NCBI RefSeq assembly: GCF_026342435.1
Contig: NZ_JAPEMT010000002.1
Span: forward strand, 806,001 to 870,000
Direction of reading: 5' to 3'
Source: Streptomyces sp. NBC_00237
Lineage (GTDB): Bacteria; Actinomycetota; Actinomycetes; Streptomycetales; Streptomycetaceae
Length of the DNA stretch: 64,000 bases
Shown here in pieces: positions 34,036-43,228 of this stretch; the first letter of the stretch is position 1, and every line of letters starts with the position of its first letter. A program made the translations under genes and the position numbers. The notes under the pieces are model-generated. The model was not told the origin of the DNA and did no database searches. It saw only the letters and a program-made list of their open reading frames with translations.

Positions 34036-35646
34036 TCAAGCCCCGTACCGCTCCCTCAGCTCCACCTTCCGGACCTTTCCGCTCACCGTCATCGGGAAGG
34101 ACTCCAGCACCTCCACCCTCCTCGGCACCTTGTAGTGCGCGAGCCTGCCCTCGCAGTACGCGGCGAGTTCGTCCCGCGTCGGCGGGTCGGCGGGGTCGCG
34201 CGGGACGACGCAGGCCAGGATCTCCTCGCCGTAGCGTTCGTCGGGGACGCCGACCACCTGGACGTCGGCGATCTTCGGGTGGGAGTAGAGGAACTCCTCG
34301 ATCTCGCGGGGGTACACGTTCTCGCCACCCCGGATGATCATGTCCTTGATCCGGCCGACGATCTGGAGGTAGCCGTCCTCGCGCATCGTGGCGAGGTCGC
34401 CCGTGTGCATCCATCGGCCGGAGTCGACGACTTCGGCGGTGCGGTCGGGCTCGTCCCAGTAGCCGAGCATCACGCTGTAGCCGCGCGTGCAGAGTTCGCC
34501 GGAGGCGCCGCGCTCCACGGTCGTACCCGTGGCCGGGTCGACGACCTTGACCTCCAGGTGCGGCAGGACCCGGCCGACGGTGCCGGTGCGGCGTTCCAGG
34601 TCGTCGTCGCGGCGGGTCTGGGTGGAGACCGGCGAGGTCTCGGTCATCCCGTAACAGATGGACACCTCCGCCATGTGCATCTCGGCGACGACCCGCTTCA
34701 TGACCTCCACCGGGCAGGGAGATCCGGCCATGATCCCGGTGCGGAGGGTGGAGAGGTCGTACGAGGCGAAGTCGGGGAGGTTGAGCTCCGCGATGAACAT
34801 GGTGGGGACGCCGTAGAGGGAGGTGCAGCGTTCGTCCTGGACCGCGCGCAGGGTCGCGGCGGGGTCGAAGGAGGGGGCCGGAATGACCGTGCACGCGCCG
34901 TGCGAGGTGGCGGCGAGGTTGCCCATCACCATGCCGAAGCAGTGATAGAAGGGCACGGGCAGGCAGATGCGGTCATGTTCGTCGTAGCCGAGGCTCTCGC
35001 CGACGAAGTAGCCGTTGTTGAGGATGTTGTGGTGGGAGAGGGTGGCGCCCTTCGCGAAGCCGGTCGTGCCCGACGTGTACTGGATGTTGATGGGGTCGTC
35101 GCAGGTCAACTCGGCTGCGCGGTAGTCAAGTTGCTTGGGTGTGGCGAGTTCGGCGGTGAGGGCGTCCCAGCTGGGGTCGCCGATGTGGTGGACCGAGCGC
35201 AGGGTGGGGCAGCGGTCGGCGGCCTCCTCGGCGAGGGCGCGGTAGTCGCTGGCCTTGTGGGTGAGGGAGGCGACGAGGACGGACACCCCGGCCTGGTTGA
35301 GGACGTACGCCAACTCGTGTGAGCGGTAGGCAGGGTTGATGTTGACCAGGATCGCCCCGATGCGCGCGGTGGCGTACTGGAGGAGGGTCCACTCCGGGCA
35401 GTTGACCGCCCAAATGCCGACGCGGTCACCCTTGGCAACGCCCCGCGCGAGTAGCCCGCGCGCCAACTCGTCCACGCCCGAGCCTAGTTGTGCGTACGTC
35501 CAGCGTCTGCCCGACGGCACGTCGACGAGCGCCTCGCGCTCCGGGAAGTCCGCCACCGCGCGCAGGAGGTTGTCGCCGATGGTGTCGCCGAGGAGGGGCG
35601 TCGTGCCGGTGCCGTGCACGTACGAGAGAAGTCGCTGCTGGGGCAT
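34036..35646 (-). CDS. Acyl-CoA synthetase (AMP-binding)
   Basis: 536 aa from ATG 35646, one base after the stop of the upstream synthetase. ANL motifs are all present: YTSGTTGFAKGA (P-loop, about residue 185), YGMTETSPV (A5), SGRWMHTGD (A7), GRIKDMIIRGGENVYP (A8) and a C-terminal Lys in SGKVRKVELRE (A10). It activates a fatty or related acid as acyl-AMP and then acyl-CoA. The pairing of two such enzymes in one operon suggests different chain lengths or substrates for each. Confidence 0.9.
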   Translation of the reverse strand: MPQQRLLSYVHGTGTTPLLGDTIGDNLLRAVADFPEREALVDVPSGRRWTYAQLGSGVDELARGLLARGVAKGDRVGIWAVNCPEWTLLQYATARIGAILVNINPAYRSHELAYVLNQAGVSVLVASLTHKASDYRALAEEAADRCPTLRSVHHIGDPSWDALTAELATPKQLDYRAAELTCDDPINIQYTSGTTGFAKGATLSHHNILNNGYFVGESLGYDEHDRICLPVPFYHCFGMVMGNLAATSHGACTVIPAPSFDPAATLRAVQDERCTSLYGVPTMFIAELNLPDFASYDLSTLRTGIMAGSPCPVEVMKRVVAEMHMAEVSICYGMTETSPVSTQTRRDDDLERRTGTVGRVLPHLEVKVVDPATGTTVERGASGELCTRGYSVMLGYWDEPDRTAEVVDSGRWMHTGDLATMREDGYLQIVGRIKDMIIRGGENVYPREIEEFLYSHPKIADVQVVGVPDERYGEEILACVVPRDPADPPTRDELAAYCEGRLAHYKVPRRVEVLESFPMTVSGKVRKVELRERYGA

Positions 35647-35647
35647 G

Positions 35648-37189
35648 TCAGTTGACCTCACGTTCGAGGCCCGACCAGTAGGGCTCGCGCAGCTTGAACT
35701 TCTGGATCTTCCCGGTCGCGGTGCGCGGGATCTCCGCCCGGAACTCGACCGAGGTGGGGGCCTTGTAGCCGCCGATCCGCTCCTTGCAGTGGGCGATGAT
35801 GTCGGTCTCGTCGGCGCTCACGCCCTCCGCGAGGACGACGAGGGCCTTGATGGTCTCGCCCCACTTCTCGTGCGGGACGCCGATGACGGCGACCTCGGCG
35901 ACCGCCGGGTGGCTGAAGATGGTGTCCTCGACCTCGATGGAGGAGACGTTCTCGCCGCCGGTGATGATGACGTCCTTCTTGCGGTCCGAGATCGTGAGGT
36001 GGCCGTCGCTCTTGTCGAGGAATCCGCCGTCCCCGGTGTGGAACCAGCCGTCCTCCAGGGCCTCCGCAGTCTCCTCGGGCTTCTCCCAGTACGCGTCGAG
36101 CACGACGTTGGAGCGGGCCAACACCTCACCGGAGTCCGCCACTTGGATCTTCACGCCGAGGGCGGGGACACCGGCCCTGGACAGCTTGCGGGCACGCTCC
36201 TCGGCGGGGAGTGCGTCGTCGGCGGGCTGGGTGCGGTTGAAGGTGAGGAGCGGGGAGGTCTCGGTCAGACCGTAGATCTGAGTGAACTCCCAGCCCAGTT
36301 CGTCACCCATGCGCTGAATGGTGCGGGTGGGCGGCGGGGCCCCCGCGCACACGACGCGCACCCGGTCACGGCCGGGGATCTCGCCGTCCCAGGTGGCGGC
36401 GGCGTCCAGGACCGCGTTCCACACGGCGGGCGCACCGCACATCAGGGTGACGCCGTGCTCGTCGACCCGGCGCAGGATCTCCGCGCCGTCGACCTTGCGC
36501 AGGACGACCTGCTTGGCCCCGAGACCCGCCATGACGAAGGGCATCCCCCATCCGTTGCAGTGGAACATCGGCAGGGTGTGCAGGTAGACGTCGCGCTCCC
36601 AGGCCCGGGTGTGCAGGCCGAAGGTGAGTCCGTTCACCCAGATGTTGCGGTGGGTGAGCTGAACTCCCTTGGGGCGCGCGGTGGTTCCCGAGGTGTAGTT
36701 GATGGTCGCGGTGGCGTTCTCGTCGGGCTTCGACCAGGGCCTCGGCTCGACTCCGTACCGCATGAGTTCCTTGTCGGTCTGCTCACCGAGTACGAAACGG
36801 TGCCGGGCCCGCACCCCGGCCAGGGCCTCGTCGAGTTCGGGGTCGACGAGCAGCACCCGCGCGCCGCTCTGGCGGACCATGTAGGCGATCTCCTCGGGCT
36901 TCAGCCGGAAGTTGATCGGCACGCAGATCCGGCCGCTCATGGGGACGGCGAACAACAGCTCCAGCAGCCGGGCCGAGTTGTGGCTGACGACGGCGATCCG
37001 CTCGCCCTCGCCGACGCCGAGCGCGTCGAACCCGGCCTGCCAGGCGCGCACCCGCTCGCCGAGTCGGCCGTACGTGGTGGCGGGAACGGGCGGTGCGGGC
37101 TGTAGGGGCTCGTCGATCACGCCGGGGCTGGAGGCGAACCCCAGCTCGGCGCGGTCGAGGAAGTCGGAGATGGTCATCGGCGTCCGCAT
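35648..37189 (-). CDS. Long-chain acyl-CoA synthetase (AMP-binding)
   Basis: 513 aa from ATG 37189, behind AGGGAGAGC. ANL motifs: YTSGTTARPKGVQLTH, YGLTETSPLLT, GWFHTGDGGF, DRKKDVIITGGENVSS and the catalytic Lys in TATGKIQKFKLRE. The middle sequence FHCNGWGMPFVMAGLG matches medium/long-chain fatty-acid CoA ligases. It is the first gene of the two-gene operon and is divergent from a decayed LuxR regulator that probably once controlled it. Confidence 0.9.
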   Translation of the reverse strand: MRTPMTISDFLDRAELGFASSPGVIDEPLQPAPPVPATTYGRLGERVRAWQAGFDALGVGEGERIAVVSHNSARLLELLFAVPMSGRICVPINFRLKPEEIAYMVRQSGARVLLVDPELDEALAGVRARHRFVLGEQTDKELMRYGVEPRPWSKPDENATATINYTSGTTARPKGVQLTHRNIWVNGLTFGLHTRAWERDVYLHTLPMFHCNGWGMPFVMAGLGAKQVVLRKVDGAEILRRVDEHGVTLMCGAPAVWNAVLDAAATWDGEIPGRDRVRVVCAGAPPPTRTIQRMGDELGWEFTQIYGLTETSPLLTFNRTQPADDALPAEERARKLSRAGVPALGVKIQVADSGEVLARSNVVLDAYWEKPEETAEALEDGWFHTGDGGFLDKSDGHLTISDRKKDVIITGGENVSSIEVEDTIFSHPAVAEVAVIGVPHEKWGETIKALVVLAEGVSADETDIIAHCKERIGGYKAPTSVEFRAEIPRTATGKIQKFKLREPYWSGLEREVN

Positions 37190-37281
37190 CGTGCTCTCCC
37201 TGTGTCGACCATGGTCGCTAACATCCTGTGGCAGTGGCCTGGATCTCACTACCCCCGGACGGGGGTGGAAAGGGAGCGCAC

Positions 37282-37680
37282 GTGTGGAACGTTTCCGGCA
37301 GGTCCGGGGCGGGTCTGCCGCAGGCGGCGGCCCCCGGCCCGGGAGGGCTCGCTCCGGCCTCGGGAGCGCACGCCGTCGAACTGCGGGCGGCGCTGGTGCG
37401 GCTGCGCCGGGTCACCGGCGTCCCGGTCGCGTTCGGCGGGCTGCTCACCGGACCCACCGAGACCGCGTGGATGGGGTCTCCCCTGCTCGAACGAAGTTGA
37501 GAGCTTGGGGAAAGACGTGCTGGCGTGCGTGGCGTCGGGGGCGACGAACGCGGGGGCGGGCGAGCGGCTGGGCCTGCGGCCGGAGACGGCGAAGGGGTAT
37601 CTGCGGTCGGCCATGCGGAAGTTGGGGGTACAGGCGAGGCTGGAGGCGGTGGTGGCGGCACGACGCGCGGGGCTCCTCCC
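37282..37680 (+). pseudogene. Decayed LuxR-family regulator
   Basis: A GTG at 37282 behind AAGGGAGC opens a frame encoding ELRAALVRLRRVTGVPVAFGG, the start of a GAF-type LuxR regulator, but it stops at 37500. In another frame, 37500-37680 encodes the LuxR HTH: VLACVASGATNAGAGERLGL and ETAKGYLRSAMRKLGV. The middle of the usual 250-aa protein is missing. So a deletion with frameshift has destroyed the gene. Its divergent position suggests it once regulated the acyl-CoA synthetase operon. Confidence 0.8.
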
Positions 37681-38145
37681 CTACCCATCGCCCCGGAGCA
37701 CCCCGGCGATCCGCCGGGCCAGGTCATCGGCCTCCTCCGGGCTGACCCACTCCTCCTCGGGGTGCCCCAGATAGCCGAACACGGCCGGACCGCGCCGGTC
37801 CTCGGGCTGATCCGGCATGCGCGCCACCACGTGGAAGTGGACGTGCCCGAAGCCCTCCGCCTCCGCGAACTGGACGACGTACGACTTCGCACACCCGGTG
37901 ACGGCGCGCAACGCCCGCGACAGCCGTACCTGCCACAGTCCGAGGGTGGCGGCTTCGGCGTCGGTGAGGTCGTGGACGGCGGTGACGTGCCGCCGGGGGA
38001 GGAGAACGAGCCAGCCGGGCAGCGCGGAGTTGAAGGCGTGCACGACGCGCCAGTGGTCGTCGTGCGCGACGCATTCGCGCGGCGGAAGCCCGGGGAACCG
38101 GGCCTCTTGGGTGCAGGGGTAACAGTCGCTGTCCGCAGTCGGCAT
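37681..38145 (-). CDS. HIT-family protein
   Basis: 154 aa from ATG 38145. The histidine triad is GFGHVHFHVVAR (about residue 97), and LPGWLVLLPRRHVTAVHDL matches the nucleotide-binding strand region. An N-terminal CYPC pair (residues 8-11) and a Cys before VAHDD may bind zinc, as in some HIT proteins. Members hydrolyse nucleotide monophosphate conjugates. It ends exactly at the decayed LuxR gene. Confidence 0.85.
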   Translation of the reverse strand: MPTADSDCYPCTQEARFPGLPPRECVAHDDHWRVVHAFNSALPGWLVLLPRRHVTAVHDLTDAEAATLGLWQVRLSRALRAVTGCAKSYVVQFAEAEGFGHVHFHVVARMPDQPEDRRGPAVFGYLGHPEEEWVSPEEADDLARRIAGVLRGDG

Positions 38146-38407
38146 GGGCGCGACCCTAGGGATCACGGGGTAAGGCCCCCGTATGCCCCGGGTGCCGCCC
38201 GGTGGTGCGGGTTCGCCTGCGGCGGGCCACCCCGACCCCGCCGAAGGCGGCCTGAACCCCAGCCGGCCACCCCACCCGGCCCCGTCAGCACCGCATCAAG
38301 TTCCGCCCCCGCCCAATCAACACCACGTCAGGACGCCCCTCTCCCCGCCCCACCCCGCCTAACGTCGCCATGGCGAACCCGCACACACCACCCCCCGAGG
38401 AGCCCCC

Positions 38408-38794
38408 GTGGACGACCTCCACTCCCCCACCGACGCGGACCCCGACGAACCCGACCGGCGGCGGCCGCAGCCACAGCACGACACCACCGCCCTCTACGTC
38501 CCGGTCCGTCTCGGATCCGCCGGCGGACGCCACCTCCGCTTCCTGCGGACCCCGCTCGGCCACCGCACCGCCGTCGGCTTCACCTCTCCCGCCCGCCTCG
38601 GCAGCGTCCTCGGCCCGCACCAGCCCTGGGTCCGCCTCGGTGAGCCCGCCCTGCGCGCGCTCGCCGCACCCCTCGGCGTGACGGTCCTCACCGTCGATCC
38701 CCAACTCAGCGCCCCGGCAGCGCAGTCGGCCCCGCGCCCGCCGCTCCCCGCCCCCTGGTTCGCCGTGACAGGAATCCACAGCCATGTCGACTGA
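38408..38794 (+). CDS. SAV_915/SseB-like small protein
   Basis: 128 aa from GTG 38408, behind GAGGAGCC. The SseB-like fold is suggested by TALYVPVRLG, RHLRFLRTPLGHRTAVGFTS and VTVLTVDPQL. The N-terminus is acidic and disordered. It overlaps the next gene by 11 nt, so the two are cotranslated. SAV_915-type proteins are common in Streptomyces and have no known function. A partner role for the decarboxylase is possible but unproven. Confidence 0.7.
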   Translation: MDDLHSPTDADPDEPDRRRPQPQHDTTALYVPVRLGSAGGRHLRFLRTPLGHRTAVGFTSPARLGSVLGPHQPWVRLGEPALRALAAPLGVTVLTVDPQLSAPAAQSAPRPPLPAPWFAVTGIHSHVD

Positions 38795-40136
38795 GACCGA
38801 GACCACCGCGCCCGGTACGGCGGCCACCCCCGCCCTCCTCGCCGGAGCCCCCGTCTGGCCCGCATCCGCCACCGCCGCGCCCGGCGGGCACCTCACCGTC
38901 GCGGGCGTGTCCCTCACCGAGCTCGCCGACCGCTTCGGCACGCCCGTCTACGTACTGGACGAGCAAGAGGTACGGGACCGCGCGCGGGCCTGGCGGCGGG
39001 CCCTGCCGGACGCCGACGTCGTGTACGCGGCGAAGGCGTTCCTGTGCCGTGCCGTCGTGGACTGGGTCCGCGAGGAGGGGCTCGGGCTCGACGTCTGCTC
39101 GGCCGGGGAGCTGGAACTCGCGGTGACCCGCGGCTTCGACCCCGACCGCATCGTGCTGCACGGCAACGCCAAGTCCCCGCAGGACCTGCGGACCGCGCTC
39201 CGTTTCGGCGTGGGCCGGATCGTCATCGACTCGGACTGCGAGATCGCCCGGCTGGCCGCCCAGGTGGAGGGGCCGAGCCCGCAGCAGGTCATGGTGCGGG
39301 TGCTGCCGGGCATCGAGGCCGGGGCGCACAAGAAGATCCGTACCGGGGCCGAGGGTCAGAAGTTCGGCCTGTCGATCGCGTCGGGCGACGCCGAGGCGGC
39401 CGTGGCCCGCATCCTCGGCCAGCCGCGCCTTCAACTCACGGGACTGCACTGCCACTTGGGCTCGCAGATCACCGACCCCGAGCCGTACGGAGCGGCAGTC
39501 CGCCGCCTGATCGCCTTCCTGGCGCGGCTGCGCGAGCGCTTCGGCGTCACCCTGCCCGAACTGGACCTCGGCGGCGGGTTCGCGGTCGCGTACCGGCCGG
39601 GCGACCAGGCCCCCGCACCCGCCTCGTACGCACGGAGCATCACGCGCCAACTCGCCTCTTCCTGCGCCGAGTTCGACTACCCGACGCCCCGGCTGACCGT
39701 CGAGCCCGGCCGCTCGCTGCTGGCCCCTGCCGGTGTCGCCCTGTACCGCGTGCTGTCCGTGAAGCGGTCCGCTGGCCACGTCTTCGTCGCCGTCGACGGC
39801 GGCATGGGCGACAACCCGCGCCCCGCCCTGTACGGCGCCCGCTACACGGTCCGTCTCGTCGGCCGCCCCCAGGCCGCTCCGATGCGTACGACGACGGTGG
39901 TCGGCAGGCACTGCGAGGCGGGGGACATCCTGGCGGAGGACGTGGAGCTGCCGTCCGACCTCCGCCCCGGCGACGTGCTCGCGGTGCCCGCGTCCGGCGC
40001 GTACCACCTGTCGATGGCGTCGGGCTACAACCTGGTCGGCCGACCGCCGGTGGTGGCGGTGCGGGAGGGGCAAGCGCGGCTGCTGGTACGGCGCGAGACC
40101 TTCGACGACACCCGGAGGAGGGACGTGGGCCTGTAG
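38784..40136 (+). CDS. lysA: Diaminopimelate decarboxylase-like PLP enzyme
   Basis: 450 aa fold-III PLP decarboxylase. The PLP lysine is in VYAAKAFLC (about residue 77). HCHLGSQI (about 217), LDLGGGF, EPGRSLLAPAG and the active-site GRHCEAGD near residue 375, with SGAYHLSMASGYN at the end, complete the DAPDC pattern. DapDC converts meso-diaminopimelate to lysine. Streptomyces usually carries another lysA near hom-thrC, so this may be a second or specialised copy; this cannot be settled from the window. The SseB-like gene overlap is a distinctive context. Confidence 0.85.
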   Translation: MSTETETTAPGTAATPALLAGAPVWPASATAAPGGHLTVAGVSLTELADRFGTPVYVLDEQEVRDRARAWRRALPDADVVYAAKAFLCRAVVDWVREEGLGLDVCSAGELELAVTRGFDPDRIVLHGNAKSPQDLRTALRFGVGRIVIDSDCEIARLAAQVEGPSPQQVMVRVLPGIEAGAHKKIRTGAEGQKFGLSIASGDAEAAVARILGQPRLQLTGLHCHLGSQITDPEPYGAAVRRLIAFLARLRERFGVTLPELDLGGGFAVAYRPGDQAPAPASYARSITRQLASSCAEFDYPTPRLTVEPGRSLLAPAGVALYRVLSVKRSAGHVFVAVDGGMGDNPRPALYGARYTVRLVGRPQAAPMRTTTVVGRHCEAGDILAEDVELPSDLRPGDVLAVPASGAYHLSMASGYNLVGRPPVVAVREGQARLLVRRETFDDTRRRDVGL

Positions 40137-40184
40137 CCGGGCCCCGCACCCCGGCCTCCACTCCCGGCCTCTGCCCCCGGCCGC

Positions 40185-41357
40185 CTACCCCTTCGTCCCG
40201 TAGAACTCCCCGAACCTCACCTCTCCCGCGCCCGCGCCACTCAGCACCCCGAGCATCCGCGCCCCCTCCTCCTCGACCTCCGCCCGCCACGCCCGGCCCA
40301 TCGGTGCGAAGGGCTCGACGAGGAGGGAAGCGGGTGCGCCGGGCTTCGCCTCCTCCAGCCGCCAGATCCCGGCGACGAGGCCGTCGACGAGGAGGGTGCA
40401 GTACGCGTAATTGCCGCACCAGGTCCGCAGCTTGTACTCGGGCGGCACGACCCGACTGCGGTCGGCGTGCGAGAGGAGGAGGTTGTCGAACTCGGGGAGG
40501 AAGCGGGGCGGCGCGGGCGTGTCGGCGTCGGGGCGGGGCGCGTCGGGCAGGTCGAACAGCTCCGTGCCTTGCTCGTCGCGGAAGACGAGAAGGCGGGGGC
40601 GGAGCCGTTCGAAGGCGGTACGGAGCCGGGTCAGCCCGCACCAGGTCTGCATGTCCTTGACGGAGGCGGGGCCGAAGGCGCCCAGGTAGCGCAGCACGGT
40701 CTCGTCGAGCAGTTCCTGCGTGCCCTTGGCCGTCAGTACGGGCTCCGGCCTGCCGAACCAGGCCGCCGCCCCGGTCAGCTCGACCTGCCCGCTCTCGCCC
40801 CACAGCCCGCGCGGCGTCGCCTGGAGGACTGGCAGCGCACAGCGGGCGACGGTCGCCAGGGCCTGCGGGTCGGCGTCCGGCCACTCGGCGAGCAGCAGCT
40901 CGCGCAGGTCCCCCAGCGGGCGGGGCCGCTCGTCCAGGAAGGGCCGGGCCAGTGCGACGAGCCGGTCCCCGTCGACCCCCGGCAGCCGCTTCAGGAACAT
41001 CCGCAGCTCGCGGTCGACGACCGGCTGCACGAGGGGGCGCAGCGCGAGGGCGTCGTCGGCGGTGAGCGTGTGGATCGTGGAGCGCATGCTGACGATGCGG
41101 GCGACCGCGCGGGAGCGCATCAGTGCGGACAGCTGCTCGGGCTCGAACCCTTCGAGGCGGGCCGCGAGGGAGTAGTACGGCGGCTTGGTGTTCTGCGCCT
41201 GGAGGCCGACCAGACGGCGTACGGCGTCCTCGACCGGCAGCGCCGCACGGCTCAACAGGAGCTGGCGGGCGAGCGTGGCCCGGCCGAGGGCACGCGGGCC
41301 GAGAACCGGGGCGGTGGCGGGAGCGGAGGTGCGGCGGGGGCCGTCGGTCGTCGTCAT
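40185..41357 (-). CDS. Winged-helix (HTH_42 / AlkZ-like) protein
   Basis: 390 aa from ATG 41357, behind AGTAGGGGC. The family motif Q-x-Q is present as VGLQAQNTKPPYYSLAARL (about residue 58), and RIVSMRSTIHTLTADDAL and DLPDAPRP follow. The HTH_42 superfamily includes the AlkZ/YcaQ interstrand-crosslink DNA glycosylases, in which the two Gln are catalytic. This member is shorter than AlkX of E. coli and of the common Streptomyces type. DNA glycosylase activity is plausible but unproven. It is divergent from corA. Confidence 0.8.
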   Translation of the reverse strand: MTTTDGPRRTSAPATAPVLGPRALGRATLARQLLLSRAALPVEDAVRRLVGLQAQNTKPPYYSLAARLEGFEPEQLSALMRSRAVARIVSMRSTIHTLTADDALALRPLVQPVVDRELRMFLKRLPGVDGDRLVALARPFLDERPRPLGDLRELLLAEWPDADPQALATVARCALPVLQATPRGLWGESGQVELTGAAAWFGRPEPVLTAKGTQELLDETVLRYLGAFGPASVKDMQTWCGLTRLRTAFERLRPRLLVFRDEQGTELFDLPDAPRPDADTPAPPRFLPEFDNLLLSHADRSRVVPPEYKLRTWCGNYAYCTLLVDGLVAGIWRLEEAKPGAPASLLVEPFAPMGRAWRAEVEEEGARMLGVLSGAGAGEVRFGEFYGTKG

Positions 41358-41550
41358 GCCCCTACTGTGCCCCCCTTCGCGGACAACTTCTGTCCTCAAT
41401 GAGAATCCGTCGCGCCGGTCCACTTCGCCCCGTATATCCTGCTTCGTGGTCCGCTTGCCCCGCGGATGCGCACCATGCCCGAACACGGATCGCGCCGGTC
41501 CAGGTGCGGGTACCGGAACTGCAAGCGGACGAGGGAGGCGACCCACCCCC

Positions 41551-42678
41551 ATGGCAGCCAAGAAGCGCACCTGGCGTCGGCAGCCCGCCCTGACCCCCAC
41601 CCCTCCCGCGCCCGCCGCCCCGCCCACCGGCCGCCCACAACCCGATCCGCACGACCACGGCAGCGTGGTCAACGCCGCCCTCTACCGGGACGGCATCCGC
41701 GTCGCCACCCCGGACTCCCTCGCGGCGACCTTCCGGCAACTGCGCGAGCACCCCGACGGCATGGCCTGGATCGGCCTGCACCGCCCCACCGAGTCCGAAC
41801 TCCATTCCCTGGCCGAGGAGTTCGACCTGCACCCGCTCGCCATCGAGGACGCCCTCGAAGCCCACCAGCGCCCGAAGCTGGAGCGCTACGGCGAAACCCT
41901 CTTCGTCGTCCTGCGCGCCGCCCGCTACCTGGACGCGGCCGAGGAGGTCGACTTCGGCGAGCTGCACGTCTTCCTGGGCCACGACTTCGTCATCACGGTC
42001 CGCCACGGCGCGGCCCCCGACCTCTCCTCGGTCCGCCGCCGCATGGAGGAGAGTCCCGAACTCCTCTCCCTCGGCCCGGAAGCCGTGCTGTACGCCATCC
42101 TCGACGCGGTGGTCGACGGCTACGCCCCCGTCGTCTCGGGCGTCCAGAACGACATCGACGAGATCGAGACCGAGGTCTTCCGAGGCGACCCCGAGGTCTC
42201 CCGCCGCATCTACGAACTCTCCCGCGAGGTGGTGGAGTTCCAGCGCGCCACCCGCCCCCTGATCGGCATGCTGAACGGTCTGATGGCGGGCTTCACCAAG
42301 TACCGCACGGACGAGGAACTCCAGCGCTACCTCCGCGACGTCGCCGACCACGTCACCCACACCAGCGAACGCGTCGACGGCTTCCGCCAGGCCCTGACCG
42401 ACATCCTCGCGGTCAACACCACGCTGGTCACCCAGCAACAGAACGCGGAGATGCGGGCGTTGGCGGTCGCGGGCTTCGAGCAGAACGAGGAGATCAAGAA
42501 GATCTCGGCCTGGGCCGCCATCCTCTTCGCGCCGACCTTGGTCGGCACCATCTACGGCATGAACTTCGACACGATGCCCGAGCTGCACTGGACGCTCGGC
42601 TACCCCTTCGCGGTCGCCCTCATGGCTGCGGTATGCGCCGTTCTGTACCTTGTCTTCAAACGTAAGGACTGGCTCTGA
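41551..42678 (+). CDS. corA: CorA-type magnesium/cobalt transporter
   Basis: 375 aa from ATG 41551, behind GGGAGGCG. A Pro-rich N-terminus is followed by the cytoplasmic alpha/beta domain (LHPLAIEDALEAHQRPKLERYG, FLGHDFVITVRHG) and long stalk helices. Two C-terminal membrane helices flank the selectivity motif IYGMNF. The C-terminus is basic (FKRKDWL). CorA pentamers move Mg2+ inward down the gradient. The gene is a single unit closed by a strong hairpin. Confidence 0.93.
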   Translation: MAAKKRTWRRQPALTPTPPAPAAPPTGRPQPDPHDHGSVVNAALYRDGIRVATPDSLAATFRQLREHPDGMAWIGLHRPTESELHSLAEEFDLHPLAIEDALEAHQRPKLERYGETLFVVLRAARYLDAAEEVDFGELHVFLGHDFVITVRHGAAPDLSSVRRRMEESPELLSLGPEAVLYAILDAVVDGYAPVVSGVQNDIDEIETEVFRGDPEVSRRIYELSREVVEFQRATRPLIGMLNGLMAGFTKYRTDEELQRYLRDVADHVTHTSERVDGFRQALTDILAVNTTLVTQQQNAEMRALAVAGFEQNEEIKKISAWAAILFAPTLVGTIYGMNFDTMPELHWTLGYPFAVALMAAVCAVLYLVFKRKDWL

Positions 42679-42746
42679 GTAATCGACAGCGTCAGCCCGT
42701 ACGCACGAGAACGCGGGGCAACTGCCCAATAACATCGTGGCGACGT

Positions 42747-42780
42747 ACTGGCAGGCCCGCTAGAGGGCGGGCCTGCCAGT
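42747..42780. terminator. Bidirectional terminator after corA
   Basis: ACTGGCAGGCCCGC and its exact complement close a six-base loop (TAGAGG). It lies between convergent corA and the small secreted protein gene. Confidence 0.85.
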
Positions 42781-42807
42781 GGTTCGGCCGTGCGGGCCGG
42801 GATCGGG

Positions 42808-43101
42808 TCAGCGGTCGATCCAGTAGTGGGTGATCGTGCCCGCGCCGCACGTGGCGTACTGGTTGCGTGCGTCGGTCTCCCACCCGCTGTAGTAGTGCTT
42901 GCCGTCGGTGCACTTCACTCCGACGCGCCAGGCTGAACCGGCCGAGCACCAGCCGCGCGCCGTCTTGCTGTTGATCTTCGTTGTCGAACACGCGAGAGCG
43001 CCGGTGCTGCCGCTCTCCGATGCCTGTGCCGTGCCTACGAAACCGGCTCCGGCGAGGGCTCCGGACAGAACGACGACGCTGAGTGCCGAAGCAATGCGCA
43101 T
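42808..43101 (-). CDS. Small secreted cysteine-containing protein
   Basis: 97 aa. A signal peptide with a hydrophobic core ends near TAQAS (residue ~27), leaving a mature protein of about 70 aa with four Cys: ALACS, GWCSA, VKCTD and ATCGA, probably two disulfides. Aromatic clusters HYYSGW and THYWIDR suggest a small beta-rich fold. I do not recognise the family. The gene is alone, behind its own promoter, with an AraC gene 128 nt upstream on the same strand. Confidence 0.75.
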   Translation of the reverse strand: MRIASALSVVVLSGALAGAGFVGTAQASESGSTGALACSTTKINSKTARGWCSAGSAWRVGVKCTDGKHYYSGWETDARNQYATCGAGTITHYWIDR

Positions 43102-43228
43102 GTCAGTCCCCTTCTGTGCCTGTAGGTGTGCAGAGCGAGGCCATCCTTGCCGACCTGTGCTCGCGCCGTCTTGAAGAAATGCGCGGACAGCCGCTGCCGG
43201 GGGATGCGGAGCCGATCACTCCTGCCGC

